DNA of 64,000 bases from Mariannaea sp. PMI_226. Taxonomy: Eukaryota; Ascomycota; Sordariomycetes; Hypocreales; Nectriaceae. Position 1 is the first letter of the stretch; each line of letters begins with the position of its first letter. The position numbers and the translations under genes are program-made. The notes below the pieces were generated by a model. The model was not told the origin of the DNA. It ran no database searches and saw only the letters and a list, made by a program, of their open reading frames with translations. This document shows, in pieces, positions 22,162 through 32,570 of this stretch. Location: contig JANFOG010000010.1 of NCBI GenBank assembly GCA_024336345.1, forward strand, positions 1,240,001 to 1,304,000, read 5' to 3'.

Positions 22162-22897
22162 GGCTGATTGAGAAGCTCCGAAGAGAGTTGGGGATTAAGG
22201 CTCAATGGGTCTTCTTGGCCTGTATTCTTTGCTTGGAAAGAGCCTGCTCGGGGGCAGATGAGCTGGGAAATGGATAAGGTCGACGATGCAGGAGAAATGA
22301 AAGTGCCGAGGTTTTTCTTGGGCGTTGAGTTGGGTGCCGGTCTAGTAAGAATATTGCGATCCAAGCTTACCTTAGTGTTATGCGGTGGCTTGCATTGTTT
22401 ATGAATCGCTATGGATTGTACCGAGGCCCAGCATCAGTCGGCCCCCCCCCCCTTTAAGCCTTAAAAAATAACTGCGTCACTCGTCGGTTTGGGTCCTTTC
22501 GAAAACCGTGGGGTCAAGTGCCCATAGCGTTCTTCAGTGCCGTCATAAGTACTCCCCAACTATGATGAATGCCCAAAGATCTACCATAGGGGAAAACGCG
22601 TCTTGCAAAGGATTGTCCAAATGATGGCCTGATCCTCACAAAATAAGATTTTCATGACGCGCCTCGACAAGGCGGACTTAATCTGTGATCGATATTGGGT
22701 AGATGGCTCACTATAATAAGCAGAGTGCAATTAGTAGCATCATCACTAATTTCTAAGCCTGATGGCAACATAGATGAGAAAGATATTGTAGTATGACAGT
22801 AAATATTGATTCAACATTAAAATATAAAATATAAATGATCAAATAAAAATTTTTAGTCTGACAATAAAAGCAAAACTGAAAGACACAAAGCTATTTA
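22162..22897. other. Intergenic region
   Basis: Holds the HIT gene promoter and, at the right, the AT-rich 3' flank of the zinc-finger gene. There is a C10-11 homopolymer at about 22443. I see no gene. Confidence 0.5.
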
Positions 22898-25800
22898 TCA
22901 AGTAGCTCTGGTCCCAAGTACAACAGCTGGCATCAAGACTGCTAGTACTCCAATAGAGTACGACCCAATCCCTGTCCCGCCTTGAACATCCTTCATGGCA
23001 GTACACCACCCAATAGTTAGGATTGTCAAACAGATAACCAAACCTATAACCAACCAAGCGACCAAGGCCCAGTCTACATCTTCAACAATATAGAAGCCCC
23101 AGCCATATGGTAAGTTTCGGGAATTATGGCTATGATCTATCCAACGTAGCTCGCTATGGAGCCTTTTGGGGAGCATCTCCGTGGCGATACCAATATGGTC
23201 CCCGGGGTTTTCAAACAAATGCATAAAAATGTCTGGAGGGATAGGAACATTTCCATATTGAGGGGGGCAAGGATTGTAGAGATATTCTCCGCGCATGATT
23301 TCCTTGATGGATGGAATTGAATCAACCTCAAAATGGGTTACACACTCCTTCGACTGTTTTAAACATAATAGCTGAAACTGTATGAGGGTTCGTCAGCTAC
23401 TTGAAAGAGTCTGCAGCGTACAAAAGAAACTTATACCTTAATGTAATGCATAGTTTTCGGCTTCAAAAAATGCGAATACCACTTCTTCTTGCGTAGATCG
23501 CGATATGCTCTCCGTAGTTTATCAAAAACTTCCTTATCATCGTCCATGTCCGTGACATTGACATTGGCCAGCTTGATCAATCGCATGCCCGTATTTACAC
23601 ATAATAGCATATACATGTTTGTTCCTCGTGGATAAAAACGATTCGATGTACTACTCTCCGCCATACTTGTCGAATATTCTGTATTTGGGGAGTCGCGTGA
23701 CGGTGTGTTGCTGCTACGCGATGAAGTGGTCCCGGCGCTTGAGGAACCAGAGTGTGATTCGTCATCTGAGCTTGAACTTGTAGATGAGATAGTATGTATA
23801 TTCTGAGAGCCACTTGCTTGTTGAGCGAATGCTAGAACAGCGGCCTCATGTTTCCGAGGCACGTCGATACGAAGCCGTTTGCCGCACCTCTGTCTGCATA
23901 ATTAGTTACGTATTATCTTTTGAATAACATTTAATAGGGTCGGCTTACACATGTCCAAGATACTCGAACATTTCCAAGAGAAACTTTTGGCTGCATATAA
24001 TCGCTTATGAGGTTGCGGTACTCTCTTGATATCTGGCCCAGAGCAACGACCCAGGTCAAATTGGAACCGACCTGACTATGAGTTGGTTCTTGGAAATTAG
24101 GATCGAGAGCTATGGGGGTGATGAAGGGTTGGTTATTTTCTAAATTCTCAGAATGGAAAGGACCCGATGAATCCTTGCTAGAAGAGCCACCATCGTCTGA
24201 TGCTGTTGTTGAGCTCGGTGGAATGAAGGTTGGCTCAGTATGTGCTTCGGGCTCGACATCGGGGAGAATATCGGAAACTCGAGACAACCTAGGATCAATG
24301 TTCAACCATTGTCTGAGCATTTTATGAAACTCCACAAACGCGTTGGACGAAATTAAAAAGTTCTTGACCGCCTCCAAGGTCTGAAGTTGGTTGTCTCGAT
24401 CATTCCCAAACTCCTCATCACTGCTCACAAACTCGTTTTCATCTCGCTCTAAGCTGTCAAGGTAGTAATTCAGGTGTTGATCTGCATCTGGCGTACTGAG
24501 CTGATTGTTTGAAGTTAGATCTTTCATGACAGCTTCTTTAATCTCAGCTGCGATCGCCGCAGAATAGATTCGAACAAACTGAGCTGCCTGTCTCTGAGAT
24601 GGCTTGACTGCTTCCAATCGTAGAGCTCGTCCATATTTCATGAGCAGTCGCCGTACATTTCGCTGAAATTTGTCTGCACCAACACGGCAAATCCCGATGG
24701 AAAAGAGATTTCTCAAATCGTCGTCACTTAGAAGCAAGTTTGTGAGGTCCGTTCTCGCACTCCCCCAAACCTCTCCAACGGAACTAAAGGAAGAGGCAAG
24801 AGAGGGCGCGTTCGACATGACGCTCTCGACATCGCTCTCATCCGAATCATCCAAGGGGAATCGATACACGCCATCATCCAAAACAGGACTGTGGTGCTTG
24901 TTGACAGTTTGATGAATCGGGATCTTTTTATTCCATTCACCACTGGAGGTTCGGTCAGGCAATCGATAACCGCATTCATAATCGGACAGTGTCGAGTAGG
25001 CATCTTCTGGATTGCGTGTTGGTACGGTCGGGTTGTCCTGCCGGGGTCCGAGGTTGGGGGTAAGGAGAGTAGGACTCCGTTCCGACACCATTCGCGGTTG
25101 TGAAGAGTCTGAGTCAGAACTTACTGTTGATGTTGGCTGCACGGTGGACGTTGACGATTTTCCAAACCATAGCTTGTTGATAATGCCTTTAAGAAAATTA
25201 TCTTCAGTTGGTAGATCTCGTTTTGGAGGGTGATTTGGACTCGTGCTAGAGTCGTGTCTTATTATGGTCACGGGACCAGCGTTGTTGTTTATTATGGTTA
25301 CGGTCCCCGAATTGTTTAGTCTCCTGTTTATTTGACTGCTGAACCCTTCACCGCTAAACGGCAAGAAATGTTCGGATTCCAATAGCTTAGGATAGTTATA
25401 CTGGTATAGGTGATTCTTGGCTAAGCTATCAATATCACTGTTCAAGGTTAGTCTGTTATACCCGTGCTTCATTGCTTTGATCTGTATAGAAAGAAGACGC
25501 ACTGTCTCTGCAGGTGGCGCTCGAGCAAGTCATTTCGATAGAAGGTTCTTCCGCACTTTGGAATTGGACAATTGAGCTCATGTGATGCATCGGTAAATTG
25601 ATGCCGCCGTCTAGCACTGTTAATGAATACTTCAGAAAGAGATTCTGGAAATAAGCAACAAACAGTAGATGTTCTGTTATGGCGGTTACGGTCTTCGCAA
25701 TTGCTAGTATTAGAATAGTTGTTGGATGATAAAAGTCAGCAGAAGATATGCGTACCCTATGGTCGCTACTACAGGTGTGAATCGTCACATCCCTCTCAGT

Positions 25801-26186
25801 TTTAGTAGTCTTGTCAATACTGGGGTCATGATTGGTCGGTGGTTCGGCAGGAAGGTTCCTTTGAATTGGCTTTATGAAACTACTTCCGGATGGCGTCACA
25901 TGGGTAGGGTCGTAAGGTGTTTCTATTGAGCCGGTGCTAGGGTGACTGTGAAGACGTCGACTTGATAAGCTATTGGAATTAGAGGGCAATTGCTGGTGAT
26001 CTACCTCGAAGAGTTTGGTGCCGTATCTATGGGGCCATTTTGTAAAGGGCCAGGCGCAAGCTGCTCAATTTCGATGGGGGAGTAGGTCGCAGCAGCAGGC
26101 AAGGGGAAGGGGTCGGAGGGCGGGAGTTGCGATGAAGTCTCGGGTGACGGGTCGACATGATCATCAACCTGGGCCTTGGGGGACAT
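22898..26186 (-). CDS. C2H2 zinc-finger protein with two C-terminal TM helices
   Basis: My seven-exon minus-strand model is 26186-26005, 25945-25756, 25703-25690 (14 nt), 25616-25503, 25437-23949, 23889-23437 and 23377-22898, giving 973 aa. All joins keep frame. Removing the 65-nt intron at 25502-25438 (GTGCGT, CTAAC branch, AACAG) completes a perfect C2H2 finger, C145-x4-C150-x12-H163-x3-H167. The middle is Ser/Pro-rich and disordered, then helical. SWTCRCGKRLRI follows, with CxCG possibly metal-binding. The C-terminus has a conserved-looking PCPP...PPDIFMHLFENPGDH segment and two hydrophobic helices near 918-939 and 945-968. I know similar architectures as uncharacterised fungal proteins. 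Function is unknown. The first intron acceptor (59 nt model) has in-frame alternatives giving 35 or 44 nt. Confidence 0.72.
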
Positions 26187-27083
26187 CTTTATGCTCAGAA
26201 TAACCAAGCCTTGAAAAGTACGAACAGACGAGTGGAAGAGGGAGCTTGGATATGTGAGTAGAAAAGAAATCAACCAAACTCAATCAATGCTGGAGCATAT
26301 ATGACCGTGGTAATGAAGTAGGGCTAAAGAGAGCTCAAACCAAAGACGGTGTGTGGAGGGACAGATTGTAGTTGGTTTCAATGAACGTAATAGCCCAAGA
26401 GATGATAGGTGCCGTATCTACAGCTACTCAGTAGCAATTGATAGATACATAATAAGAAATCTTTCACGAAGAAAGACGTGACAAGGATAAGTCGGGTTTC
26501 AACCTACAACAATATGCTTAGGACAACATGATGAGACAAGTCACTGGTATTGGATTTTATATTTATTGAGTTACTAGACCTTTGGGTAGGAAATAAATGG
26601 TAATTGATGCCTAATGTTACGGCCTAGTTACCTTTGGGCCCTGATTGCCTTGCAAGGCGAACTTTCAGCTTCTTAATGTATAAATACAATAAAAGTGCAC
26701 AAGGTGCATAAGGTGTTGGAAGAAACTGAGCTGTTGAGGTTTTAGTGGGGCCTGTCCTAAGTCACATAATCGCGAATACGCTGCTGCACGTTGTCAGTTT
26801 AGCGCCTAGCTATATTTTAGCGACCTCTAGCATTACTACGTAACAAGCCATCTTTGCAGCTCCCAGACTACACGGATCAGGCAGTCTCTCACCGCCTTGG
26901 AAAATTCTGCCGGAAATATTTCCCCTCCACCACCGCCATGACCATGTACATGACCAATCACTCGTAGTTATTCTTTTTCCTCACACTCTGCCGCCATCAC
27001 CACCACCGCAACTTTCTCTCTTCACAACCGCCTAGCAACCTACGCCCTTTCTTCCCCCTTGTCGAAGCCAAAGCAAAACAGAA
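26187..27083. promoter_or_regulatory. Divergent promoter region of zinc-finger gene and RPB12
   Basis: No gene seen. A pyrimidine-rich CTT/CCA tract at 26990-27060 immediately precedes the RPB12 start and fits a strong housekeeping core promoter. Confidence 0.5.
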
Positions 27084-27403
27084 ATGCCTCGCGAAGAATA
27101 CCAGGTGCCTACCGGTTCCTCCGGCGCCCAGCGCGGTGCTACCCGCGATGTCCACGAGACTCGCTCCGTCATCTCCTACCTCTGTGGCGACTGCGGTGGC
27201 AGCGTCAACCTGACCAAGGACGCGCTGGTCGCGTGCCCTCACTGCGCTGGCCGTGTGCTATACAAGGAGCGCACCAAGCGGTAAGAAAGAATCCCCCAAT
27301 CTTTTCTTCCTATGGGCCAGACCCTTGCTTTTTTTTTTTTTTGCGATGCGGAGTACTGATTCGAATGCGATTGTATAGAATGGTCCAGTTCGAGGCGCGA
27401 TGA
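27084..27403 (+). CDS. RPB12: RNA polymerases I/II/III shared subunit RPABC4
   Basis: Two exons, 27084-27280 and 27379-27403, give 73 aa (yeast Rpb12 is 70 aa). The intron begins GTAAGA and ends TATAG, splitting an Arg codon. The zinc ribbon is explicit: CGDC in YLCGDCGG, then CPHC in ACPHCAGRVLYKERTKR, followed by the invariant C-terminal MVQFEAR. This subunit is shared by all three nuclear RNA polymerases and stabilises the Rpb3 arm of the assembly platform. It converges on GPN1, whose product is needed for RNA polymerase II assembly and import. Confidence 0.97.
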
Positions 27404-27761
27404 ATCAAGCATAGACGATACAACCCAAAAGGAAACGGAAGCGCCGCATGCGAGGGATGCATTTTTGTTTAGAGAACAGGTCAAGGGAGTTTAGGGGTCT
27501 GGGATATGGGGACGGAAGAAGAAACATGGCGAAGAATGATAGAAGGCGACTCAAATGACAAGGCATGCAAAAGAATTGTCGTAATACCGTCTGATTAGCT
27601 CTTTTGGTTTCAGCCCTCCCCCAATTTTTATTGCCTATAGGTAATTATCTAAAAATTACAATTCATCAAAAGTCAAACCCATCCAATTGTCCATTTCATG
27701 TAATGAAATCCCTTCAACACCTGGGAACGCCTCTTTGTGATAATGTTTGCAGGACAAAGCT
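27404..27761. other. RPB12/GPN1 convergent 3' region
   Basis: 358 bases between two stop codons, AT-rich towards the right. It probably contains both polyadenylation signals. No gene. Confidence 0.55.
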
Positions 27762-28978
27762 TTATTGTCCCCTTTGAGAGTAGAGGTACTTTGCGAAGCT
27801 TGCGTCGGCCATGATGGAGTCGTCGTTATCGCCTACAGCTGCTTCGTATTTCTCCTGAAGACTCTGCTTCTTCGCCTCATCGTCGGAATCTTCTGAGTCG
27901 TCATCGCTAGCCACATCCAATTCGTCCTCCTCCGCCTTGGGCGCCGCCGTAGTGTTCGCACCAACTGACATGCCCTTCATCATCTTATCAAGTTCCTTGT
28001 CTCGGGACTCCTTTTTCTGTTTCTCTCGTTCCTCTCTCCTCCTCTCTAGCTCAGGAAGGTAGTCTCTAATGAACTCCTCCCTCTTCTCCTCGACGGCCTC
28101 GAAAAACTCGTCAATACCAGTGCCTAGTCGCGAACTTACACCAACAACGCTGAGGTGGGCGTAGAACTCTTCAAGCATGAGACTCATGGAGTTGAGCAAG
28201 CTACCCATGTACCCGCTACCTCCGTGGCCACCGCCTTCCACACCGCCCAGGGCATCAGCGTCTTCATCTCGTCGCAAAGCCTCTTGGAAAGCCTCAAAAT
28301 CAGTCATCCACTCCTTGGCAAACTCGGCATCCTTCACATCGGTTTTGTTGAAGACCAGGATCATCGGCAATTTCGTCTTGTAGAGGATAGAGCAGGCGTA
28401 GAGCATGTTGGACATAAAGGTTGAGGTGGAGGCAGTGCGAGGGGTATCAATGACATAGGCAATGACGGTGGGGAAAGATGATGCAAGAGATTCAAGAAGA
28501 ATGGTTCCGGAGGCAGACCAAACAAACACTTCGATCTGGCCGGGAGTATCTACCAAGATGCGGTCGAGGGGCTTGCGGTCGGGATTCTCAGGATCGGGCT
28601 TGGAGCGCTTCTCCAAAAGGTTGACAATCTGATCGACCTTGGTGGCGAAAAGGTTGAGCGAAGTCAGGATACCGCCGTTCGGTCCAAGGTTGTACTGCTT
28701 CATGACTTCCTCATAGTTGACGGAATCGCGAATGTCGATGTTGGACTCGAACGGAACGGAGATGACGGCTGGATCGAGGTTGATAACGTAGGGAGGAGTC
28801 TGTTTCTCATGAAGGTAGGCATTGATCCGCCGCATAAAAGTAGTCTTTCCGGATCCTAGGGGTGGATGGTTAGAGCAACAGGCTGGTGGGAGGGAGGTTG
28901 GACAAGCTTGCCTGCCATGCCGACGCAGACAATGGCTACGGGCGGCTTGGAAGCGGCGCCTGTGGAAGAGGAAGCCAT
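27762..28978 (-). CDS. GPN1: GPN-loop GTPase 1 (Npa3)
   Basis: Two exons on the minus strand, 28978-28912 and 28855-27762, give 386 aa. The N-terminus restores VCVGMAGSGKTT, a P-loop at residues 20-28, only if the intron is a GC-AG intron (GCAAGC, CTAAC branch, CCCTAG). The codon for Gly23 is split by it. The GPN insert that names the family is at residues 80-84 (GPNGG), followed by DTPGQIE (switch region) and NKTD for guanine binding. The C-terminus is a coiled, charged tail with acidic [10 protein letters not shown]. Npa3/GPN1 is a cytosolic-nuclear shuttling GTPase needed to assemble and import RNA polymerase II. An apparent upstream extension of the open frame to 29315 is intron read-through plus promoter. 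Confidence 0.95.
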
Positions 28979-29729
28979 GGTGGTTGGCTAGGTCGGTTTC
29001 CAAGTCAAGTTTTAGATCAGGGAAGGGCGTGATTTCGCAAGTCAGTTCTCTAGTTGAGATGGGAAGGTTAGAGAAGGCAGTGTTGAGCGACGGGTGGTGG
29101 GGGATGAGTCTAAGACTGAATTTGGAGACCAAACAAATTTTTGGATTACAGAGTTGAAACTGCACTATCAATGAGAGAATGCCGGGTGGATGCCCCGCGC
29201 GGGGTCGTCCGCTGTTAGCTAGTTGCCGGGTACCCAGCACGTCACTGAGGAAGATGCACAGGCAGACTTCAATGTTGCTGAATAAGCCAATGAGACATGG
29301 ATGGGAACATTTCACAACATGTATTCCTGTGAGTGTGAGGATAGCAAGATGACTTCTGAGGTTCCAGCTCTACCTATACACACACATACGCACACACATA
29401 CACACATACACACGCACAAATCTCAAATACCTCTCTTGGGTTATCTAGACAATTGAGGCTCTGCATCAAACACATCTGTAAGGGTATTGCAACTATTACT
29501 TCTCGTTATAGGTTTGAATCTGTTTACCTGGAACGGCACCTAGCTGATGACCGGATATCTAGGATTTCGCCCGTCCCCGTCTATTCCATACTCTCCTCTC
29601 TTCCCTAATTCTTTCCCATTTGCAACTTGACATAGAAATCCTTGAGTTGACACTTCATGGGTCGTTAAAAATAAACTACATAAATCTCGCTTATATCAAC
29701 TTGGGTACTTTACCTCGCAGCGTCACGGG
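28979..29729. other. GPN1 promoter and ChAPs 3' flank
   Basis: No gene. It includes the CA-rich microsatellite listed separately. Confidence 0.5.
29377..29418. repeat. Degenerate (CA)n microsatellite
   Basis: Imperfect CACACATA and CACACG units in the region between the GPN1 promoter and the 3' end of the ChAPs gene. Confidence 0.85.
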
Positions 29730-32108
29730 CTAACCGTCAGTTCCACTGCTTCGGAAAGTGGCGCACAGAGCCGCGTAATGATGAGTAAGATCGAGCACAT
29801 TCTGCGGTAGGTTGGTTGCCTGGATAATGCTGCGCACCTTCACAGCTCCCTCGTCCTCGATAAGGGTTCGGATTGTGTGGAGCAGCTCCGGGCTGAATTC
29901 ACTGTACCATCGGTATTGCCACGTCACTAGGCGGATCATGGAGGCAACCGTCTCGCGCGTGCTCTTTGTCCTTTCGAATACACGTAGGATGCCGGCCAGG
30001 GCCTTGGGGCTGAAGCGCAATGACAGGCATGCGCGGTATGCTTCCACAGCTTCGTCTGTATGATGCAGACGCTCCGCGAGGGCTCCCAAAATTTCCCACT
30101 CCTCTGCTGACTTTTTGTATTGCATTTGCTGGGCACGATACTGAGCCATCTGGGTTCGCCAGATCGTGTACACTCGAAGATCCTCGTATAGAACCATGAA
30201 TAGACTGTCCAGCCAGCGCTCACAAAGCCGTTTGGTGTTGAGCTTTGACAAATGGTCATCCTCGTTGGCCTCCTGGGGGAGAAGGAAAAGATTAGATCAA
30301 AAGTTATATGAATGGTCTGACCAAAACTTACATTATCGGAATCGGCCTTGGCCTCATCTGGATCGATGGTGTTTGGAGGCTTTTCTACACCCTTCTCCTC
30401 GTCACTACCCTGGCCATTACCATTGACCAATCCAGTCTCCTCTTTCTCAGTCGGCTTCTGTGAAGCTTCGTCTTTTTCTGGCGCTGCCGCTTCATCCCCG
30501 TTGGTAGTAGGGTCAGGTGTGCCACGAATGCCGTCGGTGCTGGGATTCCGGTGCGTAGCAGGCTGCGTGGCTTCCTGTTTCTCCGTTCGATACTCATCTT
30601 CCATAACAAAGACGTTGCTGCGAATCTTCAAAAGCTGGTCCCAGCCGATCTTGGCAGTCATCTCCGTCAAAATGTCGTACGCTTGTTTGAAGGTGCCACG
30701 ATAGGCCGCAGCTCTCAAGTTGAGCAGACTGGGATCGACATGTTCTGAGTATCTCGTCTCAGGCTCACTGTCAATTTCATCAAGGCGAGTTTCGGGTAAT
30801 GTTGGTAGGTGAACCTCTTTCGGCTCTGGCATAAGCGGTGTGTCCTTGTCTTGATAAGTAAACATTGGGCACGAGTTGAGGATGGTGAGGGCATTATCCC
30901 AATCCTCCATAGCAACATAGACTTGCGCAAGACGAGCCCAGGTACTAAACTCAGTCGGAGCGGCTACGGTTCCCCTGTCGGCACAGGCCAGTGCCATCTT
31001 CAATCTCTCTTCTCTGCTCTCTGGTGTTGTGGCGAGATTGGCCTTCTTCAGGAGAAACGCGGCCTGGTTATCAAGCATCACATAATCCATGGGTGTTTCC
31101 TTCAGAGCATTGTGCAGGGTCTTGACTCCCGCAACTTCTTCATTGCCCATGAACATAACTTTTGCAAGCAAAGATGACACCTCAATGCTCTGCTCACGAA
31201 GTTTCTCGAAAAGGTTGATGCCTGAAGCATATCGGCCGGTCGTTTCAAGGTATTTGAGAAGGCCGGTGGTTAGGTGGTTTGAGACGTTCGTAGGCACTTG
31301 CACCACCGAATCAGACCCTAGCTGCCATCCTATGAAGTATTATTAGATTCGGAGCAAACTTTCTTGGCTTGTGGCGCATACCTCTAAAAAAGAGTTGCTC
31401 GGCAGCGTTGAGGAAGCGATGTTCCGTCTCGGTGTTTGTCACTGGGTTGAATCGTCGAACACCCATAATCTTTCGAATAGTATCACCGCTACCATCGTCG
31501 GCGTAGGAGTAGGCTCGTAGGACACTGCACAAGTATGTCTCTAGCCAGAGATCCTCCGATGCTTTCCTCTTTTCGCCTCTCTCATCAATACAATAGCTCT
31601 CTACAGTACCGGGGATGGAGACGTGGACGCGCATATCGAGGCGCGAAAAGGCATTGTAACAACTGAAATGATATTAGCGTACTCCATGCGGTGGTCCAAG
31701 TCCGACAACGTGATAGCATACCAATAAACACCTTCCACGATCTTGTTCACCGCATTGGGCCCATGCTCTCTGTACGTCAAGGTATTGATGTAGGCAGCAA
31801 GACTCGCTGAAGAAGATGCATCAACTCCAGTGACATGGTGATATACGCCCGTCTGGAAGTGATCAGTATTATGTCTACGATGCGCCGGATGAGCTTGCGC
31901 ACCTGTTTCGCTGGGTTTCGGACGGCGTGCTTCAGGAGGTGGACGAGATCGGGAGGGCCAAGCTCTCGGAGGCCAGCGAGTGAGTCGGTTCTGGCATCAA
32001 TTGACTCGTGTAATATCTCCTCGGTGATCCTGTGAGACCGTCAGTTGAAGCTTGGCATTTCGATCATATCCTAATCTAGACATACTCAGGCACCGCTGGC
32101 GCGACCAT
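29730..32108 (-). CDS. BCH1: ChAPs family exomer cargo adaptor (Bch1/Chs6-like)
   Basis: Six exons on the minus strand, 32108-32086, 32029-31903, 31852-31722, 31662-31382, 31329-30332 and 30272-29730, give 700 aa (yeast Bch1 is 724). Every join keeps frame with GTATGT/GTGCGC/GTATGC/GTAAGT donors. The restored N-terminus reads TGVYHHVTGVDASSS, a hallmark of Chs5p-Arf1p-binding proteins. The central part has TPR-like helices (LFEKLREQ, LLKKANLAT, STWARLAQVYVAMEDWDNAL). An acidic low-complexity insert lies at about residues 430-520. The C-terminal helical part keeps LCERWLDSLFMVLYEDLRVYTIWR. ChAPs bind Arf1 and Chs5 at the trans-Golgi and sort cargo such as chitin synthase to the surface. Which of the four yeast paralogues it matches cannot be settled; filamentous fungi usually have one or two. 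Confidence 0.92.
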
Positions 32109-32570
32109 GGTGACGACGCGGCTCTGTTAGAGCCGAGGATGAGTAAATGAAAGAGACTTGCAAATAGCAAGGCCAATGATGAAGGTTGAAACCCCACAAG
32201 ATTGGTCGTTGACAGTTGCGGATTCCCTCGAATGTTGGTGCAGCTGGAGTAAGATAGTGCCGTCTCGTAGCTGGCCCCTAAGATCTGGCTTGACAGCTGG
32301 AGCTTGGGACAAAGCGCGAGTCCACTTTGTCTAGGCCCCAGCCTTATCCTGCGCCACACCCCACGTGCCCCTTTCAAGACACCCCGAACAACGACGTGGC
32401 TGATACCTCGAACCGCGTTCAAACGCGCGTTGCATCATAAGGAAGCTTTAATTGATGCGATGCCAACAAAATAGGCTTCATACACCTTTCACAGCAAAAC
32501 AGGTCTTCGTCACAACTTCGAATGTCGACACTTGCACCGGCGCAAGTATAGCCCGCCATCATGGTAATAG
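32109..32570. promoter_or_regulatory. Divergent BCH1/HIR3 promoter
   Basis: A 462-bp head-to-head spacer between the two start codons. It must hold both promoters. No gene. Confidence 0.6.

Noticed and set aside
25456..25520. Frameshift that would make the zinc-finger gene a pseudogene
   Set aside because: A 65-nt intron with a CTAAC branch and AACAG acceptor removes the apparent shift and completes the second His of the finger.
27762..29315. 517-aa version of GPN1 starting far upstream
   Set aside because: It reads through the GC-AG intron and promoter and destroys the P-loop. The spliced 386-aa model restores GMAGSGKTT.
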